Assembly: GCA_018267275.1 (NCBI GenBank)
Contig: JAFDYV010000002.1
Coordinates: 124,001-188,000, forward strand
Origin: Bacteroidota bacterium
GTDB lineage: Bacteria; Bacteroidota; Bacteroidia; Cytophagales; Cyclobacteriaceae
Length of the DNA: 64,000 nucleotides
Direction: 5' to 3'
Made by a program: the position numbers and the translations under genes. Below are positions 51,894 to 60,852 of the stretch, in pieces. Position 1 is the first letter of the stretch, and each line of letters starts with the position of its first letter. The notes below the pieces were generated by a model that worked only from the letters and a program-made list of their open reading frames with translations, ran no database searches and was not told the DNA's origin.

Positions 51894-53180
51894 TTGAAGA
51901 AGATATTGATTATAACGTACTACTGGCCTCCCTTTGGTGGGAGTGGCGTGCAGCGTTGGCTAAAGTTTGTAAAGTACCTACCTTCTTTTGATTATCAGCC
52001 GTTTGTATTCACACCCGAAAACCCATTTGTAGAAATTCAAGATAACTCTTTGCTCAAAGATGTTCCCGCGGAAGCGGAGATCATTAAACTGCCCATTTGG
52101 GAGCCCTATCAATTGTTTCAAAAACTCAGCGGCAATAAAAAGCAGACTGACTTTGTGAGCACCGGAAAGAAATCCTTCTTGCAACGATTATCGCTTTTTA
52201 TCAGAGGTAATTTTTTTATTCCGGATGCACGCGTGTTTTGGGTGCGGCCGTCTGTTTTATTCCTCGATGATTTTTTGAAAAGCAATCATATTGACACCAT
52301 CATTACCACAGGGCCACCCCACAGCATGCATTTGATAGGCTTGACGTTGAAACAGAAGAATCCCGCGTTGAAATGGATTTCGGACTTCCGCGACCCCTGG
52401 AGCGAATGGGATCTGCTCGACACATTTTCGTTAACCAATTGGGCGAGAAGGCGGCATAGGAACCTGGAAAGAAAGGTGCTGACCACTGCCGATGAGGTAA
52501 TCACCATTGCCCCATATCACCAGCAACGGTTGGAAGCATTGAGTGGGAGGAAGGTTCAATTGATTACCAACGGCTTTGATGAAGATGATTTTAAAGATGT
52601 TCGGCACCATCCAACCGAAAAGTTTACGCTGCGGCATATTGGGGTAGTAGATGAATTGCGCGACCCGCGCCCGGTGATGCAGGCCATCAAAGATCTGATA
52701 ATTGCGGGTAGTGTGGACAAAGAAAAAATCTTGGTTGAGTTTGTGGGCAACGTGAATTCCCGGTTTCGTGCTGAGGTGCAAGATGACCCAATGCTAAATG
52801 CCATTACCTCTTTTGTTCCGCACTTGCCGCACAGCGAAGTCTTACAACGATATGGATCGACCGATGTGCAACTGTTGGTACTGGCGCACACGGCCATCGC
52901 ACCGGGTAACCTCCCTGGCAAATTTTTTGAGTACTTGGCTTCGGGCAACTTCATTTTGGGCATCGGCCCCGAAGCAGGCGATGCCGCAGCAATTTTGAAA
53001 AAATTGAGTGCTGGAGCGATCATCGAGCGTCATAATCTGTCCGCGTTAAAGAAGTTGGTGTTGGAAAGGTATGATTATTGGCAAACGCCAGCCGAAAAAA
53101 TTTCATTTGATGCAACGGTTTTTTCGCGAAGAAACCTGACACAACAGTTGGCAAAAATCTTAGCATCTTTGCGCGCGTGA
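51894..53180 (+). CDS. Glycosyltransferase family 4, surface polysaccharide
   Basis: A 428-residue GT-B glycosyltransferase. The TTG at 51894 (MKKILIITYYWPPFGGSGVQ) is the start, since an upstream open stretch to 51771 covers the promoter. The N-terminal Rossmann half has the family-typical YYWPPFGGSGVQRW, and the C-terminal half has VEFVGNVNSRFR and LPGKFFEYLASGNFILGIG, including the UDP-sugar binding region. It overlaps the flippase by 4 bases, so it belongs to the same operon. Confidence 0.85.
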   Translation: MKKILIITYYWPPFGGSGVQRWLKFVKYLPSFDYQPFVFTPENPFVEIQDNSLLKDVPAEAEIIKLPIWEPYQLFQKLSGNKKQTDFVSTGKKSFLQRLSLFIRGNFFIPDARVFWVRPSVLFLDDFLKSNHIDTIITTGPPHSMHLIGLTLKQKNPALKWISDFRDPWSEWDLLDTFSLTNWARRRHRNLERKVLTTADEVITIAPYHQQRLEALSGRKVQLITNGFDEDDFKDVRHHPTEKFTLRHIGVVDELRDPRPVMQAIKDLIIAGSVDKEKILVEFVGNVNSRFRAEVQDDPMLNAITSFVPHLPHSEVLQRYGSTDVQLLVLAHTAIAPGNLPGKFFEYLASGNFILGIGPEAGDAAAILKKLSAGAIIERHNLSALKKLVLERYDYWQTPAEKISFDATVFSRRNLTQQLAKILASLRA

Positions 53181-54616
53181 TTACGAAAGGGTTCATCAAA
53201 AGCTCAATGATCTATACGGTGGCGGGCGCGTTGCCGATGGCTAGCGCCATACTGCTGATGCCTTTTTATGGGAAACTCCCAGCCGATGTGTACGGATCTC
53301 TCTCGATTTACTTCGGTTTTTCCCTGCTCGTTCAGATTTTGGTTACCTATAGTTTTGATGCTTCCATCTACCTGAATTTTCATGAACACAAGCACGATGC
53401 AAAGGCGTTAGCAGTTTTTGTCGGCAGTGCGTTTGTTTTCATTTTGATGCTAAGCGCTGCCATCGGCTTGTTGTTGGCACTGCTCGGCAATTTTATTTTT
53501 GATCGCGTGTATGGAGTAGGGCAAATTCCGTTTTTGCCATTTGGTGTGTTGTCGGTGGCTACAGGTATTTTTCAGGCATTATTCAAGGTCAATAACAGTT
53601 TACTTCAAACGCAGGGAAAAGCAACTACCTTTTTGTGGCTGAACCTACTTTCATTTTCGCTCATTGCTGGCTTGACCATTTTAGGTTTGATTATTTTCCC
53701 AGACACACTGTGGGGCCCAATTGCGGGCAAGTTGATAGGTGCATTGATTGCTGCCTCTTGGGTTTTGGGTAGTATTTTTCGGCAGTTTGGTTTTCATTTC
53801 AGTTGGCAATCGCTCAAGCCAACTTTTGAATTCAACAATTCTTCTTTGATTTATCAAATTCAGCAATGGTTCATTAACTACTATGATCGCATCATCATTT
53901 TGGCGCTTATCTCTAAATCAACGGTTGGGTATTATGATGTTGCGCTCAAATTTTTATTGGCCATCGATTTCTTACTCACGGGATTAAACGCCACCATCCA
54001 TCCGAAAGTGCTTGGCAAGGTTTACGAGCAGTCTGAAAAAGCAAGTACCGTGGAGATCAATCGTTATTACAATGGGCTAACTGGTGTGGCTATTCTTGCC
54101 GTAGCCGGTAGTATTTTTGTTTTTCCCCCAGTCATTCAACTTTTTTTCAATGAGGCCTACTATGCGGCTATTCCGTTGATTCCTTTTGCAGCACTCGTGT
54201 ACTTGCTGAGGCCGCTACGGCTTTGGGTGGCCATGCCCTATGCAGCCTTGAAGTATTCGAAGCCATTGCCCTATTTTTATCTAGTGGTAGCTTTAGTTAA
54301 AATTGGGTTGTTGTATTGGTTTGTGCAGCGATGGGGAGTTTGGGGAGCAATTGTATCAACGCTGATAAGTTACGCGATTGAGATTTTAATTTTGTTTTGG
54401 GGTATTCGAAAGCGTTTTGTTTTCAAGTTTAACACTTTCAAGTTGATTATCGCTCCCCTATTGCTCGGTATCTGTGTCTTGCTTCTCGAACCTTGGCTAG
54501 GGGTTAACTATGGATGGCAGGTTCATTTGTTTTACTTGGTGATAAGTGGAGTAGTTTTGTTGTGGGCTTATAGGAATGAGTTGAAAATTTTCAACACAGG
54601 TCAAATAGTTAAATAG
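53177..54616 (+). CDS. Wzx-type oligosaccharide flippase
   Basis: A 479-residue membrane protein of the MOP flippase superfamily with 12-14 hydrophobic segments spread over the whole length. It moves lipid-linked oligosaccharides across the inner membrane. The start is GTG at 53177, overlapping the glycosyltransferase stop. Segments of family type include SSLIYQIQQWFINYYDRIII and DVALKFLLAIDFLLTGLNAT. Residues for a Wzy-type polymerase are not seen nearby. Confidence 0.85.
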   Translation: MITKGFIKSSMIYTVAGALPMASAILLMPFYGKLPADVYGSLSIYFGFSLLVQILVTYSFDASIYLNFHEHKHDAKALAVFVGSAFVFILMLSAAIGLLLALLGNFIFDRVYGVGQIPFLPFGVLSVATGIFQALFKVNNSLLQTQGKATTFLWLNLLSFSLIAGLTILGLIIFPDTLWGPIAGKLIGALIAASWVLGSIFRQFGFHFSWQSLKPTFEFNNSSLIYQIQQWFINYYDRIIILALISKSTVGYYDVALKFLLAIDFLLTGLNATIHPKVLGKVYEQSEKASTVEINRYYNGLTGVAILAVAGSIFVFPPVIQLFFNEAYYAAIPLIPFAALVYLLRPLRLWVAMPYAALKYSKPLPYFYLVVALVKIGLLYWFVQRWGVWGAIVSTLISYAIEILILFWGIRKRFVFKFNTFKLIIAPLLLGICVLLLEPWLGVNYGWQVHLFYLVISGVVLLWAYRNELKIFNTGQIVK

Positions 54617-54636
54617 AACTGAAGCATAATTAAAGA

Positions 54637-55404
54637 ATGAGTATGAATGATCTCGAATCATATTTTGTTAATAATTCTGGACGGCAAATTTTTAAATGGC
54701 ATCATTATTTTGAAATCTATGATCGTCACTTCCAAAGATTTAGAGGCAAGAAAATCGTGGTTGTAGAAATCGGTGTTTTTCAGGGCGGTAGTTTACAGAT
54801 GTGGAAAAATTATTTTGGTACTGAAGCAAGAATTTATGGTGTTGATATAAACCCGCAGGTAAAAGAATTAACCGAAGAAAATATTGAGATCATTGTTGGA
54901 TCTCAATCAGATAGGAGTTTTTTGAGAAAATTGCGAGCAGAACTTCCTCCTATTGATATTTTAATCGATGATGGAGGGCATAAAATGAAGCAACAGATTT
55001 TTACATTTCAAGAGTTATTTGATAAAATAAAACCTGACGGTGTGTACGTATGTGAGGACTTGGCCACATCTTATCAGTTAGGATATGGTGGAGGATATAA
55101 AAGAAGGGGGACATTTATTCAGTTTTCCAAGGATTTGATTGATAGACTAAATGCGTTTCACTCAGAGCAGAATTCCTTTCGAGTAGATGGGTTGACGCGA
55201 TCAATGGATTCTCTTCATTTCTACGACAACGTGTTGGTAATTGAAAAAAGATCGCGAGAAAGGCCTATCGCAACTAAAACGGGAACTCCTGTTTTTGCAG
55301 AAGGTTTATCGTTACCATCGAAAGGTATTGCATATCAGTTATTGTTTTTGGTAAATAAGATTCTTCAGTTTTTCAGATTACCAAGTTTTAAACTTAACAA
55401 ATAG
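54637..55404 (+). CDS. Class I SAM-dependent methyltransferase
   Basis: A 255-residue methyltransferase of the type found with glycan and macrolide loci. The SAM-binding motif is VVVEIGVFQGGSLQMWKNYF with GVDIN, and the metal-binding acidic pair is in DILIDDGGHKMKQQ and VCEDLATSY. It would O-methylate a sugar. It starts 20 bases after the flippase gene and has a lower GC content than the upstream genes. Confidence 0.8.
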   Translation: MSMNDLESYFVNNSGRQIFKWHHYFEIYDRHFQRFRGKKIVVVEIGVFQGGSLQMWKNYFGTEARIYGVDINPQVKELTEENIEIIVGSQSDRSFLRKLRAELPPIDILIDDGGHKMKQQIFTFQELFDKIKPDGVYVCEDLATSYQLGYGGGYKRRGTFIQFSKDLIDRLNAFHSEQNSFRVDGLTRSMDSLHFYDNVLVIEKRSRERPIATKTGTPVFAEGLSLPSKGIAYQLLFLVNKILQFFRLPSFKLNK

Positions 55405-55424
55405 GTATTTGCTGTTTTCGGTAA

Positions 55425-56288
55425 ATGGATTTTTCACATTTTTTGATAACACAATTTAACCTAAAAGGCTTTACGAAGTCATCAAAGCAATCGCCTGAAG
55501 AATGGTTTGAATGGACCGCAGGGCGAATTGACTTATTTAAAAAATACTGCCTCCCCTCTATATTAAATCAGTCCAATAAACAATTTACATGGCTTATCTT
55601 TTTTGACATTGATACGCAAAGCTACTTTGCTACTTTCCTCAAGGAACTTGAGGCTTACAAACATATCAAGGTTTGTTACTCTAGAGGGGTAGAGGGTTTT
55701 GCAAAAGAACACATGACAGAGGTAAAGGCGTTTCTGAAACCCTCTGACAAATGGATTGTGACTACACGACTCGATAATGATGACATGCTGCATCAAGATG
55801 CAATTAAAATAATTCAGCAAAATCTTATTGAGAAGAGCAACTTTATGATTTCGCTTGCGTCAGGTTATGTTCTGGATACAAATACGAGAAAAATGGCGCA
55901 CTATTTTTACCCGATGTCCCCTTTTATAACGTTGATCGAATCCGTTTCCGAAAACCCAAATGGTGTTTTTGCAAAGCTACACACACAATGGAGCGTCTTG
56001 AGGTTGTTTGTATTCAAAGAAATCTATTTGGAATTCATCACGCCCTCAAAACGTCAATCTAGGTTTATTTTGAAGGAACCACTTTGGATTCAGGCGTATC
56101 ACAAAAAAAATGTAAGTAATAGTTTTTATCGCGGATTTCCAGTTCTTACTACCAAATCGCTGGCTGACTTCGGGATTCCTGTTGACACTGTCAGGATGAG
56201 CTTAAAGGAGCTTCCCAAGTTTGCAAATTATGTAATTTGGAAACGTTATGCAAAATCATTGATTGTCAAAACAATTTTAGGAAAATAG
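55425..56288 (+). CDS. Putative rhamnosyltransferase-type glycosyltransferase
   Basis: A 287-residue protein resembling the putative rhamnosyl transferase family (PF11316 type). Conserved-looking segments are HFLITQFNLKGF at the N-terminus, CLPSILNQSNKQFTWLIFFD and VTTRLDNDDMLHQDAIKII, where the DxD-like Asp-Asn-Asp-Asp would bind nucleotide-sugar metal. It has no signal or membrane segment. It lies between two methyltransferase genes in the low-GC part of the glycan cluster. Confidence 0.75.
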   Translation: MDFSHFLITQFNLKGFTKSSKQSPEEWFEWTAGRIDLFKKYCLPSILNQSNKQFTWLIFFDIDTQSYFATFLKELEAYKHIKVCYSRGVEGFAKEHMTEVKAFLKPSDKWIVTTRLDNDDMLHQDAIKIIQQNLIEKSNFMISLASGYVLDTNTRKMAHYFYPMSPFITLIESVSENPNGVFAKLHTQWSVLRLFVFKEIYLEFITPSKRQSRFILKEPLWIQAYHKKNVSNSFYRGFPVLTTKSLADFGIPVDTVRMSLKELPKFANYVIWKRYAKSLIVKTILGK

Positions 56289-56290
56289 GC

Positions 56291-57388
56291 ATGTCTGCGA
56301 TTGGTCGATATATAAAATCTCAATTCCCGCTACTCTATTTTCCAATCGTTAGTAGCATAAACAAATTAATTGCATTATCGAGGCCTTACTCGATTTACAT
56401 TACCGATGGGTTAGGGGGCAGTTTTAAACGCTATTTTATTGAGAGGGAAATGCCAAGTAAAATAAAGGCTCTCAAAAATGGCCTTGAACCTGAGTCAATT
56501 AATGTAGTTGATGTAATACTAACACGGCTGTTGCATTATCCAGACGAAAGCAATAGGATAACGATGACCAAAAATAGAGCAGTCGTTGGAGGTTTGTTGC
56601 CGGTTGAGGAAAGATCCTCCAAGGATTTGATAAATCAGCAATTAAAAGAAACAGCCGGGTCCATAAAGTTGGCTAGGGGGTTGATGGAGGAATCGGTTTT
56701 CTATTTCTATCATGGTTTGAAGCTACTGCCCAACCAAGTAACTGCCCGTTTGAAAGGTCAGCATTTTATTGATATTGGAGCATATATTGGCGACTCAGCA
56801 ATAGCTTTGAATAGCTACCACTACAGCAAAGTCTTTTCATTGGAGATTTCAAGAAAATCGGCAGAGAGATTTTTTTCGAATTTGAGTAAGAGTAGCATTT
56901 CTTCTGATAAATACGAATTGATAAACATGGGAGTAGCTGCCTCCGATAACGAACCACCCATTCTAATGTTTGATACAGGTTCCGCAGGTTTTAGCACTTA
57001 TCGAAAAACTGGACAGTATGACAAAATTGAAGTACAAAGAAAGTCACTTGATTCGATAGTTGAACAATATGGCATCGAACCGAAATTTATAAAAGTTGAC
57101 ATTGAAGGCGCAGCCATGGATTTTGTTACGGGTGCAAAGAAAACATTGATAAAATTTCGCCCCGTATTATCAATTGCCATCTATCATAATCCGATAGAAT
57201 TCTTTGACGTTAAGCCTACGCTTGAACAATTGCTTATGGACTATACATTTTTGATTAGAAAGCTATCATCCGAGGTAAAGTTTAATCAGATCCATTCTGA
57301 GGTTGTGCTGCTGGCTTACCCGAATGAAATGCGAGAGGGTGCCGTTTTAGAAAATAGAGCGCTGAATTTTCAACGCTCTATTTTTTAA
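56291..57388 (+). CDS. FkbM family methyltransferase
   Basis: A 365-residue methyltransferase. ATG 56291 gives MSAIGRYIKSQ, 2 bases after the previous stop. The core domain (about 165-330) has HFIDIGAYIGDSAIALNSY, the SAM-binding region, and IKVDIEGAAMDFVTGAKKTL, the FkbM hallmark. It probably methylates a glycan hydroxyl. The last 11 codons also form an intrinsic terminator stem (57351-57384). GC content is low. Confidence 0.85.
   Translation: MSAIGRYIKSQFPLLYFPIVSSINKLIALSRPYSIYITDGLGGSFKRYFIEREMPSKIKALKNGLEPESINVVDVILTRLLHYPDESNRITMTKNRAVVGGLLPVEERSSKDLINQQLKETAGSIKLARGLMEESVFYFYHGLKLLPNQVTARLKGQHFIDIGAYIGDSAIALNSYHYSKVFSLEISRKSAERFFSNLSKSSISSDKYELINMGVAASDNEPPILMFDTGSAGFSTYRKTGQYDKIEVQRKSLDSIVEQYGIEPKFIKVDIEGAAMDFVTGAKKTLIKFRPVLSIAIYHNPIEFFDVKPTLEQLLMDYTFLIRKLSSEVKFNQIHSEVVLLAYPNEMREGAVLENRALNFQRSIF
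57351..57386 (+). terminator. Intrinsic terminator inside the end of the FkbM gene
   Basis: Stem AAAATAGAGCG (57351-57361) pairs with CGCTCTATTTT (57374-57384), with a 12-base loop. The T-run overlaps the TAA stop at 57386-57388. The stem is coding for the last residues of the protein. On the minus strand the same stem is followed by a T-rich stretch, so it can also end transcription of the convergent S74 gene. Confidence 0.75.
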
Positions 57389-57410
57389 CGTTCAGTTTTC
57401 TAGAACCAGC

Positions 57411-58574
57411 TTAATTTTTTGTTAACACCATCCGTTTTACATCCAAAACCGTCCCGTCAAGCAATAGTGTGTACAGAAAAATACCCGATCCAACTTCGGA
57501 ATTTTGAATTTCTATTTTTCCCTGACCTTTTTGAGTGATTTCGTATTTTTTGACTTGGTTGCCGTTGTAGTCGTGAACGACTATAGAAGCCGAGAACACA
57601 TTGTCAGGTATATTGAATTCGATGGTCGTTCCGTTTGTAGAAGGATTGGGAGCATTTTGATTAAGGTAAGCACCTTTAAACCGATCAAGGGTTTTCTTTT
57701 GGTCTACCGTTAATTCATGCTGAACTTTTTCAGCCTTAAGCAAGTCTACTTTGGTTTTTAGCTCTTTGATTGATTCAATTAAAATGGGAATCATCGAAAC
57801 GTAGTCAACGCTTAAATAACCTTCGGCATCAGTTGTTACTAGTTCGGGAAAAATCTTTTGCACCTGTTGGGCAAGAAGTCCATCTTTATCACCGTCTGGA
57901 AAAGACTTGTCTTTAAATTGCTGCCTATTGAATTGGTATTTTACGCCTTGCAATCGGCTGATTTTGTCCAATGGGTTTTCCATTTTTCTGATATTGGTTT
58001 TGAAACGCTCATCAGAGGATTGAAACACATTTACGCATTGGATGTTTCCGTTCACTTGCAATTTTTGCGAAGGTGTAGCTGTTCCAATACCAACATCACC
58101 ACTTTCTGTTATCCTTACCCTTTCTAATCTTGATGCCCCAGGTGTGGCAGTTGTTCCAAACAAAATATAGGTACCGAGACCGCTTCCTGCGTACATCTCC
58201 ATTGCTGCTCCAGTGTTGTACGCGGTTGTATACCCAAATGCACCATAAGAACCTATTCGGTCACCTGACGATATTGTAGTAGGGCTTTGGTATGTACCCC
58301 TTGCACGAAACATCCCAATTGATGATTGCAGGAAACTTTGATCACCAGCGGAGTACAATGCCATTGCGTTGCTCCAATTGTTTCTCATTACGAGTAAGAA
58401 TGAATTGCTTGATCCTGGACCTACAACATCAAGTTTAGATGTAGGAGCGGTGTTCCCAATACCCACATTTCCCGTGTTGGTGTTGTAAATGTCAGAGCCG
58501 GATGTGGCCCATTGCGCGAATGAAGTGAGACTAAACGCCAAAATTGACAGTGTAGTAACAACGATTTTTTTCAT
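57411..58574 (-). CDS. S74-chaperone fibre-like protein with T9SS sorting domain
   Basis: A 387-residue exported protein. The signal is MKKIVVTTLSILAFSLTSFA. Two copies of a short structural unit are visible (NVGIGNTAPTSKLDV and DVGIGTATPSQKLQV). A peptidase S74 intramolecular chaperone region follows at about 190-290, with SSDERFKTNIRKM, whose Ser and Lys are the likely self-cleavage dyad. The C-terminal 80 residues form a type A T9SS sorting domain starting about NAPNPSTNGTTIEFNIP. It is probably exported across the outer membrane by T9SS as a trimeric, self-cleaving fibre. Confidence 0.85.
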   Translation of the reverse strand: MKKIVVTTLSILAFSLTSFAQWATSGSDIYNTNTGNVGIGNTAPTSKLDVVGPGSSNSFLLVMRNNWSNAMALYSAGDQSFLQSSIGMFRARGTYQSPTTISSGDRIGSYGAFGYTTAYNTGAAMEMYAGSGLGTYILFGTTATPGASRLERVRITESGDVGIGTATPSQKLQVNGNIQCVNVFQSSDERFKTNIRKMENPLDKISRLQGVKYQFNRQQFKDKSFPDGDKDGLLAQQVQKIFPELVTTDAEGYLSVDYVSMIPILIESIKELKTKVDLLKAEKVQHELTVDQKKTLDRFKGAYLNQNAPNPSTNGTTIEFNIPDNVFSASIVVHDYNGNQVKKYEITQKGQGKIEIQNSEVGSGIFLYTLLLDGTVLDVKRMVLTKN

Positions 58575-58602
58575 AAAAATTGGTTTTAGTTGGTTGATGA
58601 AC

Positions 58603-58610
58603 CAAAACTA
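58603..58610 (-). promoter_or_regulatory. -7 element of the S74 fibre gene
   Basis: TAGTTTTG (minus strand) is a perfect TAnnTTTG match 28 bases before the ATG at 58574. It lies in an imperfect inverted repeat (arms around TTTTAGTTGGTT and AACCAAAACTA), which could be an operator or leader hairpin. Confidence 0.45.
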
Positions 58611-58673
58611 TTTTACACTACTGCCAAAAAATGTCAGCCGATTTTAAGCGATTATTAAGTTCGGTGAGTTGCT

Positions 58674-58937
58674 TCATCCTTCAGACGAATCTACTTTATA
58701 GCTGTTGGATTGATGACAGAAGTAAATATCAATGTTGTGCATTTCTTTTAGTTGATTGATGAGTCGAAAAAGTGTCCGCTCCGATACTCCCATTTTTTGA
58801 GCAAATTCTCTGGGTGATCCAGTCATTCGATGCTCAATTAACCATTTCATTCGACTTAGTTTCGAGAATGCTTCAAGGCGCTCCACTTTTTCGTTTTTTT
58901 TTCTCCTAAAGCAAAAACGAATTGCGGAATTAAACAT
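58674..58937 (-). CDS. Small helix-turn-helix protein
   Basis: An 87-residue protein starting with ATG at 58937. The N-terminus is basic (FCFRRKKNEK), and residues about 28-70 hold a helix-turn-helix of winged type: GSPREFAQKMGVSERTLFRL and INQLKEMHNIDIYF. The protein is predicted to be a small DNA-binding regulator without an effector domain. It is upstream of the S74 gene on the same strand and 114 bases after the glycosyltransferase. The target may be the S74 promoter. Confidence 0.65.
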   Translation of the reverse strand: MFNSAIRFCFRRKKNEKVERLEAFSKLSRMKWLIEHRMTGSPREFAQKMGVSERTLFRLINQLKEMHNIDIYFCHQSNSYKVDSSEG

Positions 58938-59051
58938 TTTACGTTCTTTGATTGGCCAATAAAACAGACGTTCCTGTAGAAGATTCGGTTGAATTAATTT
59001 CTACAAATGGCGATTCATTACTTTCAAAAATGATAGTGGGCAGAGGGTCAT

Positions 59052-60191
59052 TTATGTTAGCGCTGTTACAATTTGGTTTAGCCGGGTGTGGTTTTGCTCC
59101 GCAGATAACCCTCGAGAGGCGTACTGGCAATTCAACTTCCAAATCATTAGTTGCTCAGCTCTAATTGTATTCAAGGCTGCCGCAAGTTTTTCAGCGGAAA
59201 AATCTTCCGCTACAATGCCGATGTTATATTGATTTACAATCTCCGCCATCTCAGGCGTAGGCCCAACAGCAATTGCCAGTCGAGCTTGAATGAAGTCAAA
59301 TAACTTGTTGGGGAGTGTATTGGCATAATTGAAATTGACAGGGGGCAGTAGAAAAACACCTACGTCATACTGATTGATGAACGGCACAATCTCGCTGCTT
59401 TTGATGGCGGGCAAAAAGCGAATCCGTTTATCCTCAGCTGCCAATGACTTCAAATAATCAATGTATCCTCGGGTTTTGGCGGAAGAAGAAGGTGGAACGA
59501 TGAGCATCAAGTCAAGGGTGAATCGCTCGTCTAGATGTTTCATCATCTCGATCATCAACTCCAATTTGCGCGAGGGTGTAGAGCCACCATGATGGATCAT
59601 CCTTATTTTTTCCGTTACCGGACTCGGCTGAATATCATAAAACCAGTTGGCGTTGGTAATTACGGTAGGCTTTTTTCCAAAATTCTTTTCGTACTCGGTT
59701 GCCAACCCCTTCCCAACGGTGGTCATGGCCGCCACCTTGGGTATGTATTCTCGACATAAAAAAGTATTAAACCCTTGAAAGAAAATACGCCAGCTAAGGC
59801 GATCTTCGAAATGGCGAGGTGCGTACTCGTGCGCATCAAACAAAACGGGTACACCATCGGTCAATTCAAAAGCCCAGGGTAGTGCTTCAACATCATTGGC
59901 AATTACCAAATCAAATTGTCGGACGCCAAGTAGTTGCTTCGCTTCCTGATGGGGATGCAAAATTGTAAATGCCGACTTATAAAACCTTGCGAGCAACAGA
60001 AAAGCGGATGCTATTTTTTTTGTCAGTGTCAAAACTGGCTTTTGAATTTTCAATAACTCATAACCGTCATTTTCTTTTCCTCCAAAAGCCAAAACGCTTA
60101 CTTGATAATCACCTTTTAAAAATGCAATCTGCCTTGCTACGCGCGCGTCATGTTGGATGTCCGAGAAAACGATGACCAAGATGCGCTTCAT
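59052..60191 (-). CDS. Glycosyltransferase family 4
   Basis: A 379-residue GT-B glycosyltransferase. The N-terminal domain starts MKRILVIVFSDIQHDARVAR and contains DLVIANDVEALPWAFEL and FDAHEYAPRHFEDR. The C-terminal domain has IHHGGSTPSRKLELMIEMM and a NKLFDFIQARLAIAVGPTPE acceptor motif. It overlaps the ruvC stop by 4 bases, so they share an operon. The acceptor is unknown; surface glycan synthesis is likely. Confidence 0.85.
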   Translation of the reverse strand: MKRILVIVFSDIQHDARVARQIAFLKGDYQVSVLAFGGKENDGYELLKIQKPVLTLTKKIASAFLLLARFYKSAFTILHPHQEAKQLLGVRQFDLVIANDVEALPWAFELTDGVPVLFDAHEYAPRHFEDRLSWRIFFQGFNTFLCREYIPKVAAMTTVGKGLATEYEKNFGKKPTVITNANWFYDIQPSPVTEKIRMIHHGGSTPSRKLELMIEMMKHLDERFTLDLMLIVPPSSSAKTRGYIDYLKSLAAEDKRIRFLPAIKSSEIVPFINQYDVGVFLLPPVNFNYANTLPNKLFDFIQARLAIAVGPTPEMAEIVNQYNIGIVAEDFSAEKLAAALNTIRAEQLMIWKLNCQYASRGLSAEQNHTRLNQIVTALT

Positions 60192-60763
60192 TTGACGATT
60201 GCTTTTAACCGTTTTGGGTTTTCCTTCAAAAACTCACCCCACGATGCCGCCTTTTTTCTGGTTGTGGCCGCATTGCCCTTTAAGTAGTGATGACAAACAG
60301 CGACTGCCAACGCATCGGTGGCATCCAGTAACTTCGGTAATTCTTTGATCGAAAAAATCTGCATCAGCATTTTGGCCACTTGCTCCTTGCTGGCATTGCC
60401 ATTTCCCGTTACCGATTGTTTCACTTTCCGTGGAGCATATTCGGTGATTGGCACCTCGCGGAACAACGCTGCCGACATGGCCACGCCCTGCGCACGGCCG
60501 AGTTTTAACATCGATTGCACGTTCTTACCAAAAAACGGAGCTTCCAACGCAACTTCATCCGGTTGATGCTTGTCTACCAACGCCAATACCTGATCGAAAA
60601 TCTTCTTGAGCTTCAGGGCGTGATCGCCCTGCCTGCCCATATTGATAACACCGTACTGCAACAATGTAAGTTGCTTGCCCTTGATCATAATGGCCGCAAA
60701 TCCCATCACGTTTGTGCCGGGATCCAAACCCAAAACAATTTTCTCTGTCACGTTTTTTTGCAT
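60188..60763 (-). CDS. ruvC: Holliday junction endonuclease RuvC
   Basis: A 191-residue endonuclease that cuts Holliday junctions. The catalytic Asp14 is in GLDPGTNVMGF, the Glu is in ALEAPFFGKNVQSMLKLGRA, and the acidic C-terminal pair is in DATDALAVAVCHH. ATG at 60763 (MQKNVTEKIV) is used; another ATG six bases upstream is possible. It is cotranscribed with a glycosyltransferase rather than ruvA/ruvB, which are not in the window. Confidence 0.94.
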   Translation of the reverse strand: MQKNVTEKIVLGLDPGTNVMGFAAIMIKGKQLTLLQYGVINMGRQGDHALKLKKIFDQVLALVDKHQPDEVALEAPFFGKNVQSMLKLGRAQGVAMSAALFREVPITEYAPRKVKQSVTGNGNASKEQVAKMLMQIFSIKELPKLLDATDALAVAVCHHYLKGNAATTRKKAASWGEFLKENPKRLKAIVK

Positions 60764-60852
60764 GGTCATTGAAGCGTGCAAGATAGTGGACTCAAGGCGA
60801 TTTTAACATTTCGGTTCGTTTACAAATTTTCATCTATCTTGCCTTCACCGCT

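Noticed and set aside
58952..59164. Open frame of 70 codons on the plus strand
   Set aside because: It overlaps the 3' end of the GT4 gene on the other strand, has no RBS or promoter, and its residues look random.
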